From Phyllostachys edulis (lineage: Eukaryota > Streptophyta > Magnoliopsida > Poales > Poaceae): DNA of 64,000 nucleotides. Positions 25,567 to 36,599 of the stretch are shown in pieces. Location: the NCBI GenBank assembly GCA_036346405.1, contig CM070558.1:62001-126000 (forward strand), given 5' to 3'. The stretch's first letter is position 1. Every line of letters begins with the position of its first letter. The translations under genes were made by a program, and so were the position numbers. The notes under the pieces were generated by a model, which made no database searches, was not told where the DNA came from, and saw only the letters and a list, made by a program, of their open reading frames with translations.

Positions 25567-25621
25567 ACCCTTGCAGGGTTCAAACTATTCGAATAGCCTC
25601 GTCCTAGGTTATGGACATGCT
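25567..25621 (+). other. Conserved palindromic U5 block, LTR B copy
   Basis: The stem ACCCT-TGC-AGGGT (25567-25579) is followed by CTATTCGAATAG (25585-25596) and GGTTATGGACATGCTT. Compared with LTR A and C1 the stem sequence differs but still pairs. Confidence 0.8.
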
Positions 25622-28027
25622 TGGTAAGGTCGTGCAGAACTAGACTATAACATTTAATTAAAACTTGATGTGGGTGGTATGAATGGGGGGATTCATGCTA
25701 TTGTTGTGGTGGCTATTGGGTTAGCCACTTCTAGGATGTTTTGTTATTATTGTTACTTGTATCTCGCTGTTTTTGTCAAATAGAAACAGATTGTAAAATT
25801 GCTTTAAATCTATTACATTATTGCAAATGAAAACTTGCTTTATGCTGAAAATGAGTCTAGAGCCTCCTCCACTTAAATAAGCTTGCATGTAGCTATGTAT
25901 AGGCCTGTTACACTACACGTAGGTCTTGCGAGTACATGTTTGTACTCATTTGCTTTGCTTAACTAATTGTTGCAGAGGAGGAAGCTGATCCCCCAAGGGA
26001 TCCACTTTTGTGATATGTGCGGCGGCTTTGACAACTAGGTTGGTGGCCCGGTTGGTTGCCTTGTGGGTTAAAGGCATACTAATTGGCTCTTGTTTATCGC
26101 CATCTTATGGCTGTTTGCTTCTGCTGTTATCTAACTCTTTAGTTGTTATTTGGTTGGTCGGCCCCTTTTGTAATAACTCTATATTGTATGTCTTTTGAAT
26201 TGCTTAGTTGTACTTTGGTTCTATGTGTTGAATGGAATTGATGCATAATTTTTGTATGGGGTATGTGTACTGCAATTCTGGGAAGTACATATACGCCGAG
26301 AGTCGAGATATTTGATTTGTAATGCTTGAATCATCTTGATGGTTAAGTATTACAAGTTAAATACCCTGGGTTCTCACGACTTCAAGCTTCGATTCCGCCA
26401 CCGTCGAGCCGCTCCGCCCCCGTCTTCTAGACCATCGGAATCGCTGCATCAACGCAAAGCCGATGCACCTAATCAGTTCCTCGGAGGACCCCCAGAGCGT
26501 CTACTTCACCTTCGACTGAGCATCGCCACCGCCAAAACCCTCGCCGCCGGCCACCTCTTCACACTCCGCCGCCGTAAGGTAGCGCCCTAGGTTCCTTAAC
26601 ACCCCCTCTCCCTTTTGCGTGCGTCCGTGAGGCTCGCCGTGGCGTAGAACGCCAGTGAGGCCCTCACCAGAGCTCCCCCTCCGTCAGGTTTACATGGCTG
26701 GTCCACGTCGACGCCACTGTGACACCACCTCAGCGTCGGATCCTACGTGGATTCTACGTGGCACCATGTCATCGCTTGCACAGCCCGCTCACACCCCCGC
26801 TTGCACTGTTTTGTACACCGGGTTCACCGTGAGCGTTGACCAGTTCGTGGGCGTGGTCCATTGACCACAGGCCCACCCGTCAGTGGCACACCCATGCACA
26901 GTCACTGCTGATGCAATAATTCAGGTTTTCCTTCACAAAAATAATTCCGAAATCCAAGAAATTCCAATTTCATCATTTCATGTGAAATGTAAACTTCCCG
27001 GGGTTCGTTCTCCTTCATACGAACTCTGATTTCATCGATTCAAATTTCTAATTTCATATAAAATCAAGATCTAGCTATCTAAACAAAAATTATTTAATTT
27101 GGAGTTCATTTGAATCTTCATTTGAATTTTGGTTGAATTTGGCTTATTTTCGCGTATAGATTTCGACGACTTCGGAGAGTCAGATTTCGACGCCGTTTGA
27201 GAGCAACTAAACAAGCAAGGCAAGTTATACCTTTGATCATATTTGATCCTATTATTTTAAATTATTTAAATTCTATTTTAAATTATTATTGCATGCTTAT
27301 TTCTATACAATCTAATTTAAATACCTGTTTTAAATTGTAGTTATGCCTAAATCCTTTGTACTACCAATCTTGATATTGGAATAATTCATAACTTGTCACC
27401 TTATATGAAAATCTAGTTTATGCAATAGTATGAACTAGAAGTTTTTGAGAAAAAATATGCTTAGGCCTGAAATATTTGATTTGGGAATTTTCAGTAAAAA
27501 TCAAATGTTGTTTAAAATGTATCTATAGCATCAGTGTGCCATGGAAGTTTGCAAATGATTTTGGAAAATAAAATCAAATTGAAAACTGGTTTGGACTTGG
27601 GCGAACTGGATAGTTGGTGGGTGCAAGTTTATGCACGGGCTCAATGCAGCGAATGGTTGAGGCCCAGGGATTGTTTTGGAAGTCGCCTAGTCAATTAAGG
27701 ACCGGTCTGCGAGCTGCGGATTGTTAAGCCAAAATCGTACTACCACATGTCCTGTATGGGCGGGACCTGGTTAACTAATTTGCAATGTTTCAATGTGGTT
27801 GTGCCATCCGGTTGTGTGGGTGTCATGAAGACTTATTGTTAATACTCACATGGCGCAAGAGGGGGTTATCGTTTGGTGCGAAGCCTACAATAGCGAAACC
27901 TTAGCGGGCATAACTACTTTGGGAGGGCGCATTGTAAAGGTCTTGTGATAATCACTTAGTCGCACACCTACGAAAGTGTGTGGGCGGACAGTAAAAGTTG
28001 ATTATCTCTTGTGGGTAAAGTTGTACA

Positions 28028-28083
28028 ACACTGCAGAGTGTCAATCTATTCGAATAGCTGTGCCCACGGTCATGGACATGCTG
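28028..28083 (+). other. Conserved palindromic U5 block, LTR A copy
   Basis: The stem ACACT-GCAG-AGTGT (28028-28041) is followed by CTATTCGAATAG (28046-28057) and GGTCATGGACATGCTG. Confidence 0.8.
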
Positions 28084-28736
28084 AGCAAAGCCTTTCGCGG
28101 ATTAGACTATGGTTTTGTTTTAAAAATGTTTTGACAGAAATGTTTTCTTGGAAGTTTATTCCATGTAGGAAAATTGGGCAGAAAGCCTGGTGCAAGGGGG
28201 GTAGTCCTTCACCACTTGTGTACGGAGATTTATCCTACACTTGAGAAACAATAAATAAAAAAATGAAATTTGATTTTAGATATAGTATAACTGCTTTTGA
28301 ACTTAGTACTGTATTTAAAATGTCAAATATTGCTTTTGTGCAAATAACCCTATAAGCCATCCTTTGTTATATCCTTGCATGCATTAACTCTGTTATTGGG
28401 TATAACTTGCGAGCACGGTAGTTGTGCTCATAATTGCTTTATGCAAACAAATTTCATAGGAGAAGGACTTCGCTACCGGTGTGGATCTTGACGACTAGGC
28501 TGCTACCCAGTCGATTGCCTATGACAGATCAGCTGGACTCCACTACTTCTTCGTCTTCCGCTGTGTTCTTTATTGTTGGCTTGTAAGCCTCTTTTGTAAT
28601 AAACTCTATTGATTATTAATAAAGTATTGCGATTTATGGATGTTACCATATCTGTTTACTGTGTAAACTAGCTACTGATCGTGGGACTAGTTCAGAAATA
28701 CACAGAGGATTTGGGGTGTTAATCCCGGGTCCGACA

Positions 28737-29480
28737 GAGGTCTAGAACCTTAGATCTAAACGAAGAGAGATCTGGACCATTAGATCTAAACGAAAAGAGG
28801 TCTGGACCCTCAGATCCAAATGAAGGGAGGTCTGGAACCTTAGATCTAAACGAAGAGATGTCTAGACCGTTGAATCTAAATGAAGAGTGGTCTGGACCCT
28901 CAGATCTAAATGAAAGGAGGTCTGGAACCTTAGATTTAACCGAAGAGAGGTCTGGACCGTTGGATCTAAACGAAGAGAGGTCTGGACCCTCAGATCTAAA
29001 TGAAAGGAGGTCTGAAACCTTAGATTTAACCGAAGAGAGGTCTGGACCGTTGGATCTAAACGAAGAGAGGTTTGGACCCTCAGATCTAAATGAAAGGAGG
29101 TCTGATCCCTTAGATCTAAACGAAGAGAGGTCTGGACCGTTATATCTAAACAAAAGGAGATTTGGATCCTCAGATTCAACGAAAGGAAATCTGAACCCTT
29201 AGATCCAAACAAAAGGAGGTCTGGACCGTTAGATCTAAACAAAGAGAAGTCTGGACCCTCTGATCCAAATGAAAGGAGGTCCTAACGGTCAAGATGAACA
29301 CAAAGGAGGTCACGACGGTCAAGATGGAACCAAAGGAGGTCCTGTCGGTCAAGATGAGCACAAAGGAGATCCTGACGGTCATGATGAACGCAAAGGGGAT
29401 CCTGACGGTCAAGATGAATGCAAAGGAGGTCCCGACGGTCAAGATGAATGCAAAGGAGGTCCTGGAGATACCAGGACTAG
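28737..29480. repeat. 30-bp tandem array, GAGGTCTGGACC units then GACGGTCAAGATGA units
   Basis: From 28737 to about 29280, near-regular 30-bp units read GAGGTCTGGACC(G/C)T(T/C)(G/A)GATC(T/C)AAA(C/T)GAA; alternate units differ, giving a 60-bp higher order. From 29281 to about 29470 a second 30-bp unit (GGAGGTCCTGACGGTCAAGA...AAAG) takes over. Because 30 is a multiple of 3, several frames stay open on both strands, up to 144 aa with a 10-residue period; I do not regard these as genes. It continues the array cut at 16299. Confidence 0.9.
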
Positions 29481-29760
29481 GGGAAGGTTATGAGAGTTTT
29501 GCGACTAGGGGAGGTTGTGGAGGCACCATGACCTGGGGAGGTCTTTGCAGAAAAGCCAAGAGAGAGGTCTTTGCAAAAGACCAAGAAGGTGGTCTTTGCA
29601 AAAAGGGAGATTATGACCATGGGGGTGGTTTTTGCAAAAAGGAAGGTCACGACTATGAGGGTGGTCTTTGTAAATAGAGGGGTCATGTAAAATGGGCGGT
29701 TGCGACCACAAGGGTGGTCTTTGTAAAATAAAAGGTCTGTGCAAGGAGGGAGGTCGTGGG
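29481..29760. repeat. GGTGGTCTTTGCAAAA repeats
   Basis: About six imperfect copies of GGTGGTCTTTG(C/T)(A/G)AAA followed by GGGAGGTCATGACCATG-like words, matching 15960-16100 on the other side of solo LTR A. Confidence 0.7.
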
Positions 29761-30986
29761 AGTATTAACCGTGCATAGTCGAATGAGAGAAGTATTCAAC
29801 TACACAGCAGAGGTCGAAAGAAGCAAAGGCTCGACTGCATTGGCTTCATTGAATGAACCAGCGGAACAGCCCGAGGAAGAACCAGAGAAACATTAGAGGA
29901 AGAAACAAGGTAGCTCGAACTAGGAAGAGTTTTTGACCACTAGAAGCTTACCAGTACGGGGCTGGGCTGGCGACGTGGACCACGATTATGAGAGAAGCTC
30001 CGCGCTGCAATTAGCTTGAGGAAAGGAGGGAATGGTCCTTGCTCTTTAAGGGTGCTCTGTGGAAGCAAGTAGACAGTCTTTCTGGGAGGTCTTAGAGTGT
30101 CCTGGTCAGAGATGAGGAAGAACAGGGTCACTGGTGGCTCCTGTGATCAAAGCGCGGAATCATTTTAGGGAAAAACGCCACTTGGGTCCCCGAATGTGAG
30201 TGGACGCAACTCAAGCGGAAGGAGCCTTACCGATGGGTGTCAATGGTGAGGGTAGCAGTGGGGTGGCGCTTAGCCAAAACCGGAGCTCTCGCTTATTGTG
30301 AGAGAGTGAGCAGATGGAGTTAGAAATGGTGTGGTCAAGGCGGCGATGAGGGGCTCAAAGCAACTATGTATATGTGGGCACTTTGTCACGGCCCGACAAT
30401 GAGTAGTGGCTGGTGCTGTTGATGGTGCAGTGGCACAGGGCAGTTGATTGACATCCTTGGTGGCTGCTATTAATGGCTTGTCGGACCACACCGTGCTGGA
30501 GCTCCCTCTTGGTGCATGCAGCGCACGGGTGAGGGGCACGTCTGCCTAGGTCTCCCGTTAGGGAGGTCTGGCTGAAAGGGTTTGGACCTGGTGCTGGTCA
30601 GAGGAACAGGAAAAGGAGAGCAAGGGCACAAGCGCTTGCTTGGCTGGAAAAGAAGAAAGAAGAAAGGGAAGGAGTGCTGGAGCCGGTCGAGTCGGACCAG
30701 AACCAGCCAGGTTTAATCAGCACTAGCTAAAGGGACAGTGGGTAGAAAGAAAAAGCTAGAAAGAATTTGGAAAGGCAAAACAACAGAATTTTAGACTTCC
30801 TAAAATTCTGATATTTGCTTTAAGGAACTCTTAAGCGATAATAGATAAAATCATAAGTGCAGAAGAGATACAAAATGACCTCAAACAAATCTCAAAGATG
30901 CAAGCAAACGGAATGACAACAGACATTATGTAAAAAGTTTTTAAAACACCCATATTTTTGCCTTTATGAATTTTTGGGCTGTTACA
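29761..30986 (-). repeat. 5' part of the old minus-strand LTR enclosing solo LTR A
   Basis: Read on the minus strand it begins TGTAACAGCCC at 30986 with an AT-rich opening that resembles B-type LTR starts (AACTTTTTACATAATG...TTGTCATT). It then turns GC-rich to about 29760. Minus-strand words GGTAAG at 29948 and 30227 resemble splice donors. ORFs up to 89 aa are not recognisable. The flank after 30986 is TCTAC; I did not find its partner on the left, so the left end of this LTR is unresolved. Confidence 0.5.
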
Positions 30987-31048
30987 TCTACTCAAAGTAC
31001 GACAATAAAGATGGAAAGAACCTGATGCTTTATTGTAGTTTTGGTCGA

Positions 31049-31487
31049 TTACACATAGAATTTGCGTAACTGGTCGATGTTCCAAGAATTAGAGAGAATT
31101 CGGCCGTCTTCCATTGCCAGTCGTACCAAACCTGGTCGCACAACTTCGACCACTGTGTAAGGACCTTCCCACTTGGGGGAAAGTTTGTTCTGATTAGACT
31201 GGGATTGAATTTTCCTCAATACCAAGTCACCTACAGCAAGGCTGCGAGGTTGAACCTTACGATCGTAGTATTTGCGAAGGGCTTGCTGGTAAACTACTGA
31301 ACGGATTAGGGCTTGATTCCTCTTCTCTTCGAGCAAGTTAATGTCATCCGCTCGAAGTTGTTCTTGGGCTGAGTCGTTGAAACTATCGACCCTTGTTGAC
31401 CTGATCTTTAGTTCTGGAGGAAGCATGGCTTTAGCACCGAATACTAGGAAAAAGGTGTTTCACCTATAGCCCGACTAGCAGTCGTAC
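31049..31487 (-). pseudogene. Tat integrase C-terminal part
   Basis: The reading frame 31426-31049 begins MLPPELKIRS and contains EEKRNQALIRSVVYQQALRK, KYYDRKVQPRSLAVGDLVLR and GPYTVVEVV (a GPY/F-type module), ending DQLRKFYV and a stop. Upstream bases to 31487 carry FFLVFGAKA with a stop or frame break. The join with 34651 is interrupted by solo LTR A2. It would bind DNA and help target integration. Confidence 0.85.
31483..31487. repeat. Target-site duplication CGTAC (left) of solo LTR A2
   Basis: CGTAC here and at 34646-34650, each directly abutting the LTR termini in unique coding sequence, so the match is strong evidence for a single insertion. Confidence 0.92.
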
Positions 31488-32196
31488 TGTAACATCCCAA
31501 TTTTCTGAGCTTTAAAAATCCTTTGAATAGTTAGTAGGAAGAAAATTCACCATTTGGTTCTATTTGATTTTAATTCAAAAGCTTAAACATGGACTTTGTA
31601 CATCAAAACAATTCAATATGATTAAAGTCAACATCAACAATGGTCAAAACTATTTTATTTGGATTCTTTGGGCTTGGATATACTTTTCAGATTTTTCTGG
31701 AATTTTTCCAAGTTCATTTGCTATTTTCTATTGCTTATTTGGATTTCTGGTATTTTCTTAAAAAGAAAAGGTATCTAAAATCTCAGATAAACAGTTTGGG
31801 CCAAATCTTCCCCGGCCCAGTTCCTATTCCGCGCTGCAGCCCCAGCCCATTCCTTCCCCGTCGTCGGATCGACGCTGGACGGTCGGATCAACTCGCCCGC
31901 GCGCGCCCTCGCCTCCGTGTCGCTGTTGTGTGGGCCCGCCGGGGTCGTTGTCTCCGACTCACCTTCGTCTCCGCGTGAACGTCGCGTCCGTCCGCCATGG
32001 CTTGAGCTCAAGCTCGGCACGGCAACGTAACCTTTCCAACTAAAACCTTTCTAGAAATCGTGTAGAATCTTATCTCCTATCTCACCGCGTCCGTATCTGC
32101 TCTCAATTGGCATTGAATCGGACTCTATCTCTTAAACCGAAACGAACTCGAAGAAATCCCGATTTAGGGATTCCTTATCTCGTGCCTCCCAACCCC

Positions 32197-32204
32197 TATA
32201 AAAG
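32197..32204 (+). promoter_or_regulatory. TATA box of solo LTR A2
   Basis: TATAAAAG in CAACCCC-TATAAAAG-GGCACC, 709 bases from the LTR start. Confidence 0.65.
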
Positions 32205-33924
32205 GGCACCCTGGGATCGCATTGTCATCCGCATCCCTAACCCTCGCTCAATTCCACCCGAGAGCTTCAGCGCCGCCGCTAATTCTAGCTTTTAGGGTTT
32301 TGTCGCCGCCGCGGTTTTTCTTCAATTCAGCCGCCGCCGGTGACGCCCTGCCCTCGTGGTTTGCACCGCCGTGTTCACCGTCGCGTGGGCTACCTCCAGA
32401 GACCACCCACTTCGCCGGAGTCTCACCGGGGAGCTCGTCCGACAACACCCGATCCTCTCCGCCGCCTTGAGCTCGCCACCGGCCACCACCGTCCACCTCA
32501 ACCACCCGGGAGTACACCAGGAGGTGCGCAATAGCCTTAGCTACGAGCTGGTACCATCCACACCCGCCGGAGCGCCGCCGTTCACCGTGCCATTGGTTCC
32601 CGAGCCTCATTGCCGTCGATCGGCGTGGCGGCCAGCGTCGGCGTCCATCTCGGCGGCCAATGCGCCGCGTCGCCGCCCGATGTGTCGCAGCGTGGCGCCA
32701 GATCAGCACCACGTGTGTGCGGGTGTGCCACCCAAGCCAGATCCAGATCCAATCGGTTCGGTGGACTCGGTGCACCGTGGACCGTCTCACTGACGTGTGG
32801 GTCCCATATGTCAGATTTTCTTTTTAATTCTTTATTCCGAGCGCTGACGTCATCGTTGCGCAATAATTCGATTTTTCTTTTAAGAAATAATTTGGAAATT
32901 CGGAATAATTCAGTTTTAGGGTTTTCTTTAGATTTCCAACTTCCCAAGCTCATATCTTTTGCATCCGAACTCCGATTGAGCCCATTCAAATTTCTAAATT
33001 CATCTAAATTCAGGATCTATTTATCTAAGATTTTTATTTAATTTTTGGAGTTTTTTTTTCCTTTGTTATTTATTTGTTTTGTTTATTTGCTTTTGTTTGC
33101 GAGTAGACGTCGGTACTTCGGGAGGATTTGAAGAAGAAGGAGCACCTCAAGAGCAAGATCAGTACTTAGACCTATTCTAAGGAAAGTTATACCTTTGATC
33201 ATATTGAACCCAGTTCTTGCATAAACTTTAATTATTTATTTCAAAGCTTTTGGGATTAGTTAATATCCAATTTGTTATGACCTCCTTGTCTAATTGTATG
33301 CCACAATCTTTTGTCACCCTAGTTTGGTTTATTTAGTTGGTGCTATTGTATTACCAACGTGGGTTAGTTAGATGCGATTAGATTGCTTAGCCATGCTACG
33401 AGTCATCATCTCATGTAAGTTACAAATGTAAACCTAACTAAGTGACTATGGAACTATGTGATAGAAACTGTGTGCTCTATGTGCTATTACTCGTTGATGG
33501 CATATGTTGCACTTAACCAACAGGGTGGGAAAAGGTTTTGGACGGGGCAAGTGGTGCAGTATACTTTTATGGTGGATCTGTGTTGGCGGGAATGATAGGT
33601 TAGAATTTGGAAGTCTTGCCTGGTCAATTAAGGACTTAACTTTGTGCACCATTGGTCGAGCCTTCGTACAACCACATGCACGGTATGGGGCGGGCCTAAC
33701 TTAGTAAGTTATGGAGTCTTGACATTGATTACTCGGGTTGTAGGTTAGGCGTGTCGGATTGGGTGGAGGTGTGTACTACCAAGTAGTCGCATCACGGGCG
33801 GTTCGCCGTGTCCTCATCCAACGGTGTGCGTCTGTGGCGGCTAAGCATCAAGGGAGTGTCAATGTCGATATGAAGTTTCGAACTGTTTTGTTACGGCTAG
33901 TGCTAGCTACACTAGTTGTATCTT

Positions 33925-33996
33925 GTGGGTAAAGTGTACAACCTCTTGAGTGTTAATCAATCTATTCGAATAGCGCGTCATGATCATGGACATGCT
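33925..33996 (+). other. Conserved palindromic U5 block, LTR A2 copy
   Basis: GTGGGTAAAGTGTACAACC, a weakened stem CTC-TT-GAG, the intact palindrome CTATTCGAATAG at 33962-33973, and GATCATGGACATGCTC. Confidence 0.75.
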
Positions 33997-34650
33997 CGGG
34001 ATTTCACACGGGGGGTAGATTTTCATGAAAACCTTGGGAAGGGAGCTGTGTGACCTAAGTCATATGGCTATGTGAATAACTTGTTTAGGCTATGTGTCTT
34101 TGTGAAATAAAACTATCAAATTATTATTGTCTATTTGTCTTGAATTATGCTTTCAATCTATTACTTGTATTTAAGCTGCAAATGCTGCATTTCTGCAAAA
34201 TAACCACAGAAGCCATTCCTTTGGAATAAGCCTGCATCTATAATTGCATTTCTGTGGTATGACTTGCGAGTACGGTGTGTACTCATGCTTGTTGTAAAAC
34301 ATGCAACAGAAGAGGAGTCATCGCCTGCTTTCGAGGAGGAGTTCATCGAAGGTGCTTGATCGTAGGGTCTTGATCCCAGTCAGTTGCCTGTGGTGAATTG
34401 ATGGGATTTCGCTAAAGTTTCTTCGTTCCGCTGCTATTTTATTTCTTTGCTAGCCCTGCGTGGCTTAATAATTGTAAACTCGACCACAAGGTCAAAACAA
34501 CTATTTGTTATCAAATTACTCGTTTATGTTATTAGTCGTTTGTGTGGATCGATATTCACCTGTGTTGACACTGTGTGCACTAGCGTGATCCTGGACTAGT
34601 GCATTATACACAAAGGGTCCAGAATTGTATTTTTGGGTCCCGACACGTAC

Positions 34651-35221
34651 GAACCGCCCATAGTACTGAGGGTAATTCTTGTACCCAAGCCCCCGAGCGC
34701 TTAACAAGCTGGTCGAAGATTCGAGTTTTAATTCACTATATTATTTGGCCATTTGCTCGTTCAACTGCCCCATTGCTCTGGGGATGGGCAACAGAGGCGT
34801 AACACAACTTGGTACCCAACTCGTCGTAAAATTCTTGAAATTTTGCGCTTGAAATTTTTTTACCATTATCTATGATTATTCGACTTGGGACCCCAAACCA
34901 AGTGATCACGCTTCTCATTATGAACCGTTTTTCTACTTCCGTTGTTATCCCAGTCACAGGTTTGGCTTCGATCTATTTTGTGAACGTATCAATAGCCACA
35001 AAAAGGAACTCGAAACCTCCTGGAGCCTTTGGGAACGGTCCTAGGATGTCAAGACTGCAGGTCGCAAAACGCCAAGATAGAGGGATTGTTTGCAATGCCT
35101 GAGTTGGTTGGTGTATTTGCCTGCTATGAAACTGGCATTGTACACATTTCTTAACCAACTCTTTGGCATCATAGAGAGCTGTTGGCCAGTAAAATTCTTG
35201 TCGAAAGGCTTTTTCGACCAA
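34651..35221 (-). pseudogene. Tat integrase zinc-binding and catalytic core
   Basis: Frame 35221-34973 starts MVEKAFRQEFYWPT and has CVQCQFHSRQ (the CC of HHCC), then LDILGPFPKAPGGFEFLFVA with the first catalytic aspartate, and IDTFTK. Frame 34957-34736 continues with GVPSRIIIDNGKKISSAKF (second aspartate) and HPQSNGAVERANG (glutamate). One frame change separates the two. All three D-D-E residues are still visible, but translation is broken. Confidence 0.85.
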
Positions 35222-35277
35222 CGTTCTGTAGGAAGCATGAGTTCCATGTATGCCTCCATGTATATCGTGAAGGAGGT

Positions 35278-35631
35278 TTACTCCTTCTTTCTACGATATG
35301 CATCGCATGAGTACCCCTTGAGTGCTTCATTTGTAGAGGACTCCTTCGACCAAAGTATACATTTTGGCCTTTCGGGATAAACGATCCGCCTCGAGATCAT
35401 CGTCGGGTACGGAACCCGTCTGAAGATATTCATAGATGGGAAGCATCCAGGTGTCTCAATAGGAGGTGTCTCTGGTGTTTCCACCAGAGACGGCTTCTGG
35501 AGTTGTTCCAGGAATACTCCTTTTGGTACTTGCGATTGGGAAGAAGTTATTCGAGCAACCTGGTCAGCGAGGAAATTATCCTTTCGAGGGATGAATTGTA
35601 CCTCGAAATCGAAAAAATGCTTTTCAAGCAT
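35278..35631 (-). pseudogene. Tat pol linker between RNase H domain and integrase
   Basis: The 117-residue frame contains VQFIPRKDNFLADQVARI, typical of the end of the second RNase H region in Tat elements, then a proline- and glutamate-rich linker (ETPETPPIETPG) before the integrase. Confidence 0.65.
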
Positions 35632-35757
35632 TCGAACCTATGATAAGTATCGAGACATAGTTGGATTAGAGCACTGGTACTCTTTTCCGACTTGATTCAC
35701 GACTAGTTGAGAGTCTCCTCTCATATGTAGTCATCGAATCGCGAGCGCTTTCGCGGC

Positions 35758-35988
35758 TCATATGCCAACCAGCAAACCTTCGTACTCTGCCACGTTGTTA
35801 GTGGCCTGAAAGTTTAATTGAATGGCATACTTTAAGGTCTCTCCGTTAGGATATTCCAGGACTACCCCAGCCCCCGAGCCACTTAAAGTAAGTGACCCGT
35901 CAGAGTACATCGTCCACTGGTCGTGGGAATCGTACTGGGGATTTTGAACAGGTTCAGGATTTGTCCATTCGGTGACAAAGTCTGCCAA
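35758..35988 (-). pseudogene. Second (archaeal-like) RNase H domain of Tat pol, N-terminal part
   Basis: It reads MYSDGSLTLSGSGAGVVLE (catalytic aspartate) and NFQATNNVAEYEGLLVG (glutamate). A stop follows LLVGI at 35758, and the domain's remainder is in another frame towards 35640. An additional RNase H of this kind marks the Tat lineage. Confidence 0.8.
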
Positions 35989-36009
35989 GATCTGGGATTT
36001 AATGGCGGT

Positions 36010-36555
36010 TCAGGACATGAAATGGAGGTCGAGCTCCCCAAGTTCTACTAACCATTTAGACATGCATCCCGCTGCTTCCCTATTCTGGAGGATCACTCCT
36101 AAGGGAAACTCAGATGGCACAATTATCTTGTGCGCTTGAAAATAATGCTGCAGTTTCCTCGAAGACATAAGGAGGGCATAGAGAAGTTTTTGGACCTGAC
36201 GGTAACGTTCCTTAGGCCCGTGCAAAACTTCACTTACGTAGTAAACTGGTCGTTGGATGTTTTCACGCTCTACGACCAGTACTGTGCTTACTGCTTGTGG
36301 CGTGGCAGCTAGATAAATTAAGAGCGTCTCTTCTGGTTTTGGGGAAACCAAAACAGGAGCACTCGTAAGATATCTCTTGACATCCTCAAAGGCAGTATTT
36401 GCCTCTTCTGACCACTCGAAACCCTCGTGCTTCCTTAGAAGTTTGAAGAAAGGTAGTCCTTTTTCTCCCAATCGTGTGATGAAACGACTTAAAGCTGCCA
36501 TACACCCTGTGAGTTTTTGGAATTCTTTTTTTGTGGTTGGAGGGCGCATTTGCAC
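36010..36555 (-). pseudogene. Tat RT connection and first RNase H domain
   Basis: A 181-residue frame: TGCMAALSRFITRLGEKGLPFFKLL (RT connection), EEANTAFEDVKRYLTSAPVL, LLIYLAATPQAVSTVLV (RNase H core, with the usual aspartate region altered), PVYYVSEVLHGPKERY and KLLYALLMSSRKLQHYFQ. This is normal gypsy order after RT. Confidence 0.8.
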
Positions 36556-36599
36556 GATGGCCTTTATCTTTTTAGGGTTTGCTTCGATCCCTGGTATAG

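Larger units (their letters stand above)
17356..26378 (+). mobile_element. Solo LTR B nested in LTR A
   Basis: It opens TGTAACATCCCAAAC at 17356 and ends at 26378 with CCCTGGGTTCTCAC plus one changed last base. Flanks GCTTC (17351-17355) and ACTTC (26379-26383) agree at 4 of 5 bases. Minus LTR C1, it is about 4.6 kb. The end matches the reverse complement of the LTRs at 37124, 39367 and 52303. TATAAAAA lies at 17995-18002. The region after 23252 carries the usual R/U5 blocks, including the palindrome at 25585-25596. No internal region: a solo LTR. Confidence 0.8.
16300..28736 (+). mobile_element. Solo LTR A (Tekay-like gypsy), outer shell of a three-level nest
   Basis: It begins TGTAACATCCC at 16300 and ends GGGTCCGACA at 28736, flanked by GAGGT. 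Without the nested insert it is about 3.4 kb, close to the second copy A2 (31488-34645, 3,158 bp), which has the same start and end. No PBS, gag or pol lies inside, so it is a solo LTR left by LTR-LTR recombination. AT-rich U3 opening, TATA at 17236, then GC-rich transcribed leader. R/U5 blocks lie in 26384-28736. Confidence 0.85.
31488..34645 (+). mobile_element. Solo LTR A2 (3,158 bp) inside the Tat integrase
   Basis: It starts TGTAACATCCC at 31488 and ends GGGTCCCGACA at 34645. Perfect target duplication CGTAC at 31483-31487 and 34646-34650. Removing the LTR and one CGTAC brings the two integrase halves side by side. It has the same family start and end as LTR A, TATAAAAG at 32197-32204, a GC-rich leader 31800-32800, the U5 block at 33962-33973 and no internal region. 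Confidence 0.93.

Noticed and set aside
28737..29480. Regular short repeats as a possible CRISPR array
   Set aside because: No unique spacers: units are continuous 30-bp tandem repeats in a plant LTR.
29761..30780. Possible host gene in a GC-richer stretch with a GGTAAG word
   Set aside because: Short frames only, no recognisable domain, and it lies between a minus-strand LTR start at 30986 and its U3 array.
32248..32790. 180-aa minus-strand and 145-aa plus-strand ORFs in solo LTR A2
   Set aside because: They overlap on opposite strands in the CpG-rich LTR leader with no conserved motif; LTR A shows no equivalent frame.
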